Notes under the pieces: generated by a model
The model's input: only the letters and a program-made list of their open reading frames with translations
Databases searched by the model: none
Told to the model about the DNA's origin: nothing
In this document: in pieces, positions 25,801-37,800 of the stretch
How the letters are laid out: the number at the start of each line of letters is the position of its first letter
Position numbering within the stretch: the first letter of the stretch is position 1
Position numbers and translations under genes: made by a program
Source: Anastrepha obliqua
Lineage: Eukaryota > Arthropoda > Insecta > Diptera > Tephritidae
NCBI RefSeq assembly: GCF_027943255.1
Contig: NC_072893.1
Coordinates: forward strand, 85,567,784 to 85,631,783
Length of the DNA stretch: 64,000 bases
Direction: 5' to 3'

Positions 25801-28800
25801 GTTTCTCTGGAAGCACACATTTTTTAGCGATAATAAGCTGATCGAATTAAGTTATTTTTATTAGTACAATTAAGGCTAGTTATATCTGTTTTTACAAAGC
25901 AGTAAATAGTCACTTTTTATGGCTATTAATCGCTGAATGCTGAGTCATATACCTATGCAACCGGAATTAACACACTTAAGCCATCAGCTACAAATCTATA
26001 AATTTTCAAACTGCATCTATAGTATGTTTTTTATGATTTTGACCTCCACCAATAAAACAAATATAGAGTATCAAAATTCCGTTCCTTTTTCCTGTGTTAG
26101 TTATGCCGATTTTTATGCATTCAAACTACAATTTTGCCGGCCACAGCAACAACAAGCACAAATCGTTTCGAACAATATTCGGTGGTCTGTGTTTTACATG
26201 TATTAGCTGAATTAGACGAATTAAAACATGGTTTGTGTAAAGAAATGTATGCACAGTAGGCCAAAGAGGCAGCACAGAGAGTTACTTTTTTTGTTTTATG
26301 GTGACAATCGCTTAGCAACTTTAGAAAGCGTGCCCAGGAAATAGTAACTTAACTGGGTTCTATTGTCATAGTTAACTCATCCGCCCCCAAGCAGCAGCTG
26401 GTTTCTTCTGAGACTATTTGTCACAGCAGAAATGTACTTGGAGGTTTACTATTACCTGCTGAGTGCCTATTGTTATCAAAATTAAGTACTCTCTGTCATT
26501 TAACGGTTCATCTACGCATTATGCAGCGAACTTGGCACCAATTAAATATTAGCCATATGCAAACGCACACGACTGAGACGGCCGCAAATTATAGTCATGT
26601 AATTATATACATATATGACTTGTAGCAATGAACAGTTAGAAGTCCCAATTTTACTTTTTATTTGTTTAAGTAGGTGTAATCACACACACACATACTGAAT
26701 TGACATACATTGATTTTATTACCAATTATGAATTTACATAACTAAACTTTTAAAATTTTACAACGCCATTTGTACTATCAACTTTCAACCAACAGTTTGG
26801 TGTGTATGTATCTAATTATGTAGTCGTTCAGCTACTTATTTGTAATACATACATATAATCCCCATAGTTAGATGCATAGAATATTCTATTTGAAAAAAGT
26901 AGTACAACTCCTGCTGGCACTTAACTGCAAACTTCAAAGTTTAAGCTCACGTATTGCATGCACAAAATTGTTGACTGACCATCCTTAGCATAGGAAACAA
27001 TAAAAATTATGTTTAATGCTCGTATCGGTAAGTGCTGTAACCGTGCCCACCCTCATAGCAAAGAGTCACGTTTCCAATTCGTGATGTTCAATCATGTGAC
27101 TAATGCTAAACCAAGCTTCAAGTGCTTGTCTATGTGTGTGTGATTTTATATAAGAATGAGTTGGTATACAAACAATTACTAGTGCAATCTAATGACTTGC
27201 TTATACGGTGCCTTTTTTCACTTTTATTCAAAAATTGTCGATCACTGAGCAGACGATCGACATTCGAAACTACTGGAACGCAACTAATCGGACAGTGCTT
27301 GGAAAGGCATAAATATTTTTAATATACCCCAACTTGTTAATATAGTTCGAGCCTGAGCTAGGTAGCTCTTAAAGAGATTACTTGAAGCGGTTAAAGGCAC
27401 ATGGTGATGCACAGGAACACATATTCTCCTAACCCCTAGCTAACTACTTTTTAAGGGCCTAAAAATGTCTAAGGTTTTGAAATTAACATTTTTATAAAGA
27501 CGGTTTTAGTGGGTCATATAATGAGGATTTGTGAGGCCTCGCTCGAAATTTCCCTCGAGTCGTGCAAAGGGCGAAATTTCTATCAGAATTAGGAATTTTT
27601 ACCATTGAAGTAAAAAAGCGAAATAAATAAATAAATACAATAAATATTATTGGTATAGTAAAAAAAACTAAATTCAAACATTATTTTAGCTAATTTGCTT
27701 GGGAAGCGAATGCACATGGTGATGCACAGGAACACATATTCTCCTAACCCCTAGCTAACTACAGGGATTACCCACTAAAACCGTCTTTATTAAAATTTTA
27801 GTTTCAAAAGCATAGACATTTTTAGGCCCTTAAAAGGTATAGACCTGGTGATTACCTATGATACGCAATATTCGGATGGTTCTTTGAACTTAACTTAATT
27901 TTAATTTTTAAGTTAATTATTAAGTTTTATTAATATTTAATTCATTTTAATTCATTTTTTATATAATTTTTTTTTAACTTAATTTATTTTTATGTTCAAG
28001 AGCTGCTTTTTCTCTAAAAAATCTCTAAGCATGAAATGCAACGATATTCGCATTCGAAATATGCCTCTCTTCAAAGAGAAGTTGATTTTCTACGAAACCA
28101 TCTACGCAAATCTCTCACCAATTCGGTAGTGGATTTTGACGATCATGTAAGCAATTTTTGAAGACTAAGACTAAACAGCTTGCCAAGATGGAAACCATTT
28201 TTACTCATTATCATAGCAAAACATTCGAAGTTGATTACTATGCTTAGCTTCTGTCAGAGAGGTGCACCATATAATTTTATGCGTAACAAACTAAAATTTT
28301 TGCAAATTTGTAAATCTAATAATTATTTGCAAGACATAATCATCAGATGTACATCGCATTTCATAACTATAACACAGCAACATATTTAAAATTTTTGACC
28401 ATTTAGTTGTGTCTTATTTAACTTTACTTTATTTAATAGTATTTTTATTGAAAATATAGTTCATTCTTCTACAAAAACCATATAAATCCAAATTTCAAAT
28501 TTTGTGCAAATTTAAAAGAATTCAAACAAATTCCATACTTTCTACACAGAATTAAAAAAAATCGATTATAAAAGATCATAGCCTATTAAATTTTGGTATA
28601 ACAAAATGCAAGTGGATTTTGAAAAAAAATTTTGGCAGATGGTGTTGGGTATTTCCCTCCACATAAAAAAAGTCGAGCGTTCGTTAATTGAAAAAAATGC
28701 ACAAAACCGCCCAGCAAAAAAAATGTCAAAAATCAATGCGGCATTTGAGCTATACTGGCACTTTATTATACCAAAATACTACGGGCTATAAAATTATGTA

Positions 28801-31800
28801 CAAAAAATTTTTCTAAAAATTATGATTGAAAAGTGTGAAGTTTGATGAAAATTTGTTGAACCTTTGTTTTAATTTGGTTTTGTAGGGACATGAACTATAT
28901 TTTTATAAAAAATTATCAAAGTTAAATAAGAAACAAAAAAGTGACGAAAATTTGTCATTGAACGCATTATATGTATATATGTGAATATATATGTACGATT
29001 ACGTATAAAAAAATATAAAACAAATATTTCAGATCAATCTCAAATCTGCTTAAGTTAAGGCCCCCGATTAAATTTGGTGTCTAAATACTTATAAAAGCAA
29101 GAAAAAAATACTTTTCATTAAATATACTCCGACACAGTCATATTCATGGTAGCATCCATGTGTTCATGACTGTCGAAGAGACTTATAAGATGTATTTTTT
29201 ATACAACAAAGGAAGACTATGCCAATCTTATAAAAACTACAAAGCCACATCCATCACCGGCAAGGCGAGGAAGTGTCGCCTTTCAATAAGCATTTAGGTG
29301 ACATCAGAAGACATCCTGTGCAGTGTTTTGGCAGGTCTGAAGCTCCATCCATTGCGAATCACTGGTTTCAGGCGACCAGACAGGCGCAGCACAGTTTACA
29401 ACCGGTCGGCCTATTGCTTTATAAGTCGACAGCAACATTTCCTTGTCTTTGTCCCAAGTGCTGCCGGCGAGCGACTTGAGAACCTTGCTACGATTCTGTA
29501 CTTTAGTTGCAATAGCGGTTGTATGCGCTGAGATGGAGAGCAAGCTGTCAAAGGTGACTCCCAATATTTTGGGGTTGTTAACCGTCGGAATTTGTGTATC
29601 ATCGACTTTCACCTTGAGTTGTAGCTTCACCTCCTGGAAGTGAAAAGGGTCGCCTGGCATTTCTCATCGAAACAATTGCTTTTCGGGATCGTAGAAATAA
29701 AATTTCTTCTTCGTCTTATGTTGAATTTTCTGGCTGTCTGCTGTGGATTGCATTTTTTCCGAGTTTTCCTTGTGATGATATACGCACGTTTTTTTTTGTT
29801 TGCCTGACTGCAACTAGCTAGTGATTGAAAGCGTTGCTAGATGCAAGCACACCTAAAACATTGGAGGCGTGTCCTCTAGAAATCGCAATCTGGCCGATTT
29901 GGTTTCGAATTTTATGCACAGGAGATAGTCATATTAGTCCGACGGAAATTTTTCTGCTGGAGTCGTTTGTGGCTGCAGATAACTACGCGTTGAATACTGG
30001 CAAAGTCGATTCGACGTAAACCTTTTCGTAAGAACCCTTACTTGCAGTCACCAATCACAATTTTAATTTCATGGCTCGCGCAGTTTTCCTACTTCTACGT
30101 ATGCAAATTGCCATTCTCATGCCACCTGCAAGCAGGTGTGTTATTTAAAAAAGAATACTAAAAAATATACGAGTACATATGTGCGCAAGCAGAAATTCAG
30201 AAAAGTTGTCTTCATCCCTTCTCAACAACCGGCCGTCTGCTTAACTTAAACAGCATGAACTTTACAAAAATATTCTTTAAGCCGGTTAAGCTATTGACTG
30301 GCACCGATGGACACAGACTTTATTCGACAACATGCAGTGTTAACTGGTAATGTGTGTGTGTTTGCGAGTGAGTGCTGATTTTTTTGTGTTTTTTTTTATT
30401 ATCTTTTTTTTGCTGCTGATGACGTTAATAATAGTTTTGCAGACACGCTGATTATATAACAGGTTAATTTGCAAGCAAGGCTAGATTCACATAGACAAGA
30501 GTATATAAGTCATTTACATGTATGTGTGTACCTATGCGCTAATAGTCAAAGATATGCATGTATGTAAATATGTATTAGCAGTACGTATTAACAAAGCCAA
30601 CGTAACTGCTTTTCATGCATGATACATACCAACCAATTTAATGTCTATTTCGTATTTATCTTTTTATGAAATTGTAAGAATATGCGCTTGCTATATACCA
30701 GCATGCTTTGAAGCTACCATTAGAAAAAAAAAACAATAAATTTTTGCACCAACAATTTGTCTTATTTTCTATATATTTTTGTGTGTGGGTACTTGTTTTA
30801 CTCCTCCTCGGTGCTATTAAAATTTCAGCAACTTCTTTATTTTTTGCTCGCAAACTGAAGATATAAAAAGCTGATCGAGTGAATGCGGCACCTTTTTTCT
30901 TTGTGTTACCTGACAAACCGGTTGCTTGAAAAGCCGAAATGTCAAGCAAAATAGCGTAGAATAACAAAAAAATTGTTTTTTCAAAGAAAAAATTAGCGAA
31001 ATTATACACGTACATACTATACACACATATATGTATATATCCTCTTTCAGTGTTGTCCAATCTAAATCTAATTTTAATGGACGAGTCCAAATATCGGTTG
31101 CCACCAGCGCATACAAATGACACTAAATACTCAATTATATCGGCTACTTTTGTGCTTCTTTCACGCTAAACATTTAATTGTGCCACTGAGGCGAAGAATA
31201 ACGAATTACCTACGGCAATATGAGATTTTGTTATGTAACTTGATCAATCGCAATAACAACGACAATGGTGGGTATGTCGCCCATAACAAGCAACAATTTG
31301 TACGTTCATGTTGTCCATTGAAATGAAATGAGATGTATTACCATTGTGATGTGATTTGTGATTGTAATGGCTTGTACGAGCAGTGAAGGTGTTGGAAAGG
31401 TGTTTGCGTCCGGGAAAAAACAAGTCGCGAAATATGCCGGCCCTGAGGTCAACTGCATGCGCTGTTGTTATTTTTCCTGGGAATACTCGTATCTAGTTTG
31501 GTTTTCTTGTGGTAGGAGTCATGTGTTATTTATTAGCTATTTGAAGTTACAACAGGCTTCATTGTAAAGGTAGCTGAATATTTTGCTAACCTGAATTGAA
31601 ATGATTTAGGTACATATGTATATGTATATATGTAACTACATTTGAAGTGACTTTTGTATAAATTTGAAGTGGACCATCAGAGGTAAAATAGCTTTAATTG
31701 CATTGTATAAGTACACATAAAAAGAGGTAGGAAAAAAGTGTTAGGGCGCATATTAATCAGTGTCCGTTAAAGTTGGCTATTGTAGTGGCTAACACTGGTT

Positions 31801-34800
31801 AATTGGCATTTCTATTGTACGGGTACAGCATATAAAGAAATAAGGTGATGCTAGTAAAGAGGGTGTAAATTTAGAAAATTTTAACATACCTTTTAACATA
31901 ACATTTTCAGAATAATGCTTGATTTATATCTCTAACTTACTAACTATTCAGAACCCATGGCAGGCGCTCAATAGATCTTTGAGGTCGCAGTGTAAAACCT
32001 CCTAATACTAAAATTAATAAATACGTTTTTGCCAATCAAAACGCCTTTCAAACATCTTCCGGATGACAGCCGGTAAAATGCGTCGATTTATTTATTTGAT
32101 TCGATTCATTGAAACGTGTATCGTTATTTTTCGATACATCAGAGTGTATAGACCGATGCGCATTGAATTTTTCAGCTATTATTGCACAACAAAATATGTT
32201 ACAAGGTGGCACAAAGTTAATCATCCTATCGGAAGATCTATAATTATTGAAAATGGTGTCGTACGTCAATTATATTTGACAGTTGTGCAGTATACTAACA
32301 GATAAGCAACGGAGCGCGTAAAGGTCAAAATAAAGATTTCATTACACAAAACTATTATTAAAAAAGTTATTCAAAAACAAAATTGGATGATTAATTTTGT
32401 CATCATCCATTACCAAATTTGTACGAATTTCCAATTAATTACTACAAATGAGTTAACTATGTTTCTAATGGGTCGATGAATCAGGTCAAATGTTTTCTTG
32501 TAAAGATATAGAAATCATAAAAATTAAAATATTTAAGTCATCAAAAATTGTCTCTTAGTTTTTAAGTTTTTTAGAAAAGTTTTTGATTTCCGGCCTGTTA
32601 GCTACTTCATTCGCTATTGTGTTTTACTTATATAACTTAAACCGCAATTTAATTTTATGTGGAAAAATGTGGGGAATGAACATAAAAATTGAAATTTCTT
32701 CAATTGAGAAATTTATTCTCCTTGAATGAGAGGAATAACAAACTTCCAATCAAGAGTTTTTCCAAAAAACCTCCGACTTACACTTTTTGAAGCCATTTGA
32801 ATTTGGTGGTCAAACACACTAATCCTTTTTTGCACAATTGAAAAATTGAAATAGCGATTAAATGTACAATGTAGAGCAAAATTAATCACATTATCGGAAG
32901 ATTTATAATTTTTGCAGATGCCATTGTAAGTCAATTATAAAGGGTGGTTAAGTTTCAAGAAAGAAGTCCAACGGTGGCAAATCACATGATCTTGGCGGCC
33001 AATTGACATCGCCGCGACGTGAGATTATTCGGCCATCAAATTTTTCGCGCAAAAGAGCCATTGTTTCGTTAGCAAGTGGCACCGTCTTGTTGAAACCCCA
33101 TATCATCCCCATCCATATCTCCCAATTCGGGTCATAAAAAGTTTGTTATCATCTCACGATAGCGAACACTATTCACAGTAACTGCCTGACCGGCCTCATT
33201 TTGGAAAAAATACGGCCCAATGATGCCGCCGGCCCATAAACTGCACCAAACAGTCACTCTTTGTGGGTGCATTGGTTTTTCGGCAATCACTCTTGGATTA
33301 TCCTTCGCCCAAATACGGCAATTCTGCTTATTGACGAATCCACTAAGGTGAAAATGTGCCTCATCACTGAAGATGATTTTCTTCACGAAGTGAACGATAT
33401 GCATTTTGATTTGATCGCTCGTTTTCATAATAAGCCTGAATAACTTTAACGCGTTGCTTGATTGTGCATCTTTCCATGATTCAAATTGAGTTAGTCTGAA
33501 ATTAAAAAATATCAAATAAAATGCAGAAAACACTTGATGTTTAGGTGTGGTTCACATTCAATATCGGCCTTTAAAATTTAACCACACTTTATTTGACACT
33601 TGTGAACGAGACAGCTGCAGTATACTAACAGATAAGCCACGGAGCGCGTAAATGATTAGTTGAACGATTAATTGATGATGCACTAGCGATGAGAGTTTTC
33701 AAAAAACACCAATGCATTGATGCATCGACTATTTATACGTCGAGTGGAAAATTTTCGATGCATCAAAGCAAAACATCGATATTTGCGAAGCATTGATGTT
33801 TTTCCAACATCCCAACAGTGATTCACGTTTTTCACAGTTTTGATATCGAAAATATCTCACATTCGTATACAATTTTCTTATGTTAATTCTTTAAAAAAAG
33901 ACGTGGGATCATTTTTCAAACCTTTTTAAAATAGTTTTTACTTTTTTTCTGAAGAGATTTTCGTTGGTACTCTATATATTATTTGTCTCCATACAATTGA
34001 CGTCTATGTATGAATCTTTCCAAATGCTGGCAATAAAACTCATAGTTAAACTGTTCTCAGGATCAAACAAATTCCTTTCTCATGCCATGATTTAATTTTC
34101 ATTCCAGCGCTTTTGCAATTACGGACCCGCTCTTTACCATCCTCTCACAAACAATGACTCACGATCCCTTTTCCAGGATTATAATTCTCCATCCGTACTT
34201 ATGATATATAGGACTAGCTTTTTATCCTTAAGAAAGAAATACTATCTCTATCTCTCAATAAATGATTTATGATGGGATGCCTCTAACTTTTTATTCAGCT
34301 GATGAATTTTTTTTCTTAGCTGAACAGTTCTCAATGCTTAAAAAACTTCTGCGCGAAAACAGAAATGATTCGTACGCTATGCGGACTAGTTTGTTATTAT
34401 TATTATTTCGTACACCGAATGGGTCTTCGAAAGCATAATAGCAGTTAGGTACGAACAAGTTCGTTTTCTAAGTTTACAAAGATGCAATTCGTTTAATTGT
34501 TTTAGGAATATGGAGCTACGTTAAGAAGAGCGTAATGCAAAAAAAACAAAAATAAAACAAAAAAATTTTTAGTTCATTAGGCATTTTATTCTTTTTATTT
34601 CTCTAAAAATGCTTATTTAAAAATAAACGAACACAACAAACAAGATTACAAAAAAATAAACCATTTCACAGCTAACAAAAAAAAGTTAAAATTTGTGGAT
34701 GCTGTTTTAATCAAATTAAATTTTTTCGCTTCAATCTCAGTTATTGTTGACTGATTATACTTAAATATTCGTCCAAGTTGGTCTGCTTTGCTCTCCTTTT

Positions 34801-37800
34801 TCCCTCTTTGTTCAATGTTTTGTAGTGTTGAATTGGCTTCTTAACTTATTGCAGCGTTCTTCGACGGGATCGTTTTGATCGATGCCAACATTGGTGATGA
34901 ACAATTCCTAGATAAAGAAGATCTGCCTCCAAGTGTTCGTTCGCTTAATAATTACATTAGCTGCCCGTTTGAAAGCGGCTTCTTTCTCACCAAGTTATTG
35001 ACCATATAATGAAACATTTTACGCGGTAAATTGAAAAAGTTTCGTAATTGAAAAAGGTTGTTATATCAAAATGCCTTATACAGAGCGCCCGTATAGCGAG
35101 GTATGAGGGTACTGTTATTTTATGCCGATGCCGTCAAGCGGACTCTTGCTATGTGATGGTGCATAGAAACCCATTGTGTAGAAATACTCCCTATATCTGG
35201 CAGTTTCTAACCCTCCATAAATTGTTTTTTTTTTATTTGTAAAAAATTATAGGGAGTTTCAAAATCGACTGTTCAGAAACCTGGCAGATAGAGAAATGGA
35301 TTAGAAATTAATTTAAAAACATTTTTGGCTTTTTTGTTGACTAAAATTTATTAAAAATTTTAAAACTGTTTATTTCTTTTTAAAGGTCATTTGGCTTTTT
35401 ATACTACTGTAAATATGAAGTAAATACATCGAAATAAAAAAATTGAATAATCGTAAAAAAACTCATACTCAATGAATTACAAACAAAATATTGTTTTTTA
35501 CTTGTCATATTTCAATACTGAAGCACAACAACTGATAAATTGAAAATGTTACGATTTCTTGGTTAATATTCTCACTTTCGCTTGCTTTATCTTATGATTA
35601 ATGGTGTTTTCTTTTCTAGCTATAATGTGACACTCAATTTTCCCTAGAGTTTTCCTGTGATTTTCCTGTTCTTTTCTCAGCATATACCTACATAGGGCCA
35701 CGTGTTCTTTTCTCAAATTGTTGCAAAGTGACCAGACTTTTTCTACCTTTACAAAAATTAAGGGCGATTGTTGGTCAGCTGAATTAAGTTTTTCTGGGTA
35801 CACAATTTCGTCAAAATAGTTGTGCAAAAACTTTAATTGTTACAGAAAAATTGAAGTAAATCGTTATATTTCATTCCCGTTATTTTACTTCTTTTATTAT
35901 TTTTCATTTATTTTTTTATTATTAATTCTTATTATTAATTCTTATTCTTCTTATTATATCTTCTGCTCAAATATGAACGAGACGGTATCAATAAAACGGT
36001 CCGCGGATGACATATGGCAAAAATAAATTTTTTGTTTTTTGATAGGACTGTTATAAGCTTACATGGCGAATTTCAGCGTGATATGTCACATAGTTTGTGT
36101 GAGCTGGTGCATTATCGTGATGCAAGAACCATGACTTGTTGTCCCACAATTCCCTCCTTTTAAGACGAATGTTCTCGCGCAAACGCTTTAAAACGTCTAA
36201 ATAATTTTCAGCGTTAACCGATCGGCCTTGCGGAAGGAACTCCGAGTGCACCACACCTTCGTAATCGAAAAAAACAGTCAGCATAACCTTAATTTTTGAG
36301 CGACTTTGGCGTGGTTTTTTGGGTTGATGTACGGCCCTCTTTGAACGATTTGTACCACTGGAAAACACGTGCAAGCGATAGAGCAGAGTCCCCATAGGTT
36401 GTCTGCAACATTTTTAAGGCGTCTGAAGCCGAAATTTTGTTGGAATAAAAAAATTTCAAACAAATTCTTTGTTCAACTTGAATTTCCAACGTTAATTTCG
36501 AAGAACACACTCGAGCTTGACTTGTTTACAGTAGCACAGAAAACAAACTATGCGACATATCACGCTGAAATTCGCCATGTAAGCTTATAACAGTCCTACC
36601 AAAAAACAAAAAATTTATTTTTGCCATATGTCTCGTTCATATTTGAGCAGAAGATATATGTACCCAATGATCAAAAAGTACCGGACTGACCGGGAATACT
36701 GTTTTCTTCGATTGCGAAGGCGTAGTGCACCATGAGTACCTTCCATTGAGCGAGGCAGTCAATAAAGAAAATTATTTATCTGTTTTGAAGCGTTTGAGAG
36801 ATGATTTACGTCGCAAACGGCCGGAAATGTGGGCAAACAATTTTTGGATTTTGAACGATGCTGAATACCAAGTAAATTCTATTCTAAATACCAGGGGTGC
36901 ATGGAGGACTGCGTTAAACGTTGGCACATGTGTGTTGCTTCAGACGGGTCATATTTTGAAAGAGATAAAACAAATTCGGAATTCACAGAGATAACGTCCG
37001 TTCGAATCTCGGTGAAGCACCAAAATTAACAAAAAGATTTTTCTAATAGTGGTCGCCCCTTGGCAGGCAATGGTAAACCTCCGAGTGTATTTCTGCCACG
37101 AAAAAGCTCCTCATAAAAATATCTGCCGTTCGGAGTCGGCTTGAAACTGTAGGTCCCTCAATTGGTGGAACAACATCAAGACGCACACCACAAATAGGAG
37201 GAGAAGCTCGGCCAAACACCCAAAAAGGGTGTTCGCGCCAATTATATATATATATAAAAAACAAATTTGCCTGAAATTTAACTCTGTTTTGTTTTATTTA
37301 AACATTCCCGGTACTTTCTGACCATAGAGTACATGTAGCAATGCGTTTTTCGAAAGAAAAAAAGCTGCGTACTAGCATTGACTTTGATGTTGGCGCTTCT
37401 ACAGCTAATGGTGCATTTTGAAATCGAGCAATTCGAAGAGTTTGCCATATTCACAGTTGTAACGGTGATAAACGTGCCACTGCTACTAAGTGAATGGAAA
37501 AAGCGGCCAAAGAATAACAGTAAATGTGTGGAAGAGAGTTCTAGAAACAGTCAGAGGAACTTCGCATATACATAAATAACAACATACTTACTATACACAT
37601 ATGTAGATATGTAGAAGCACATATGTAAAAATGCATTTGATTATTTTTCGATGCAAATAATTGCCGTTTTTTTGTATGCTACACTGGCAACAACACCAGA
37701 AAACGTTATTCGCCTATATTGTTTTTTTTTTTTGTTTTAACTTTTTAAAATCGCAACTTCTAGTAAGTTTGACGTTGTTTGCCAAGTTTGAAACTGGTTA

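Noticed and set aside
30656..31123. A 155-codon minus-strand frame and an overlapping 99-codon frame
   Set aside because: AT-driven composition (Phe, Lys, Ile, Tyr), no recognisable domain, two competing frames, inside an intron full of repeats.
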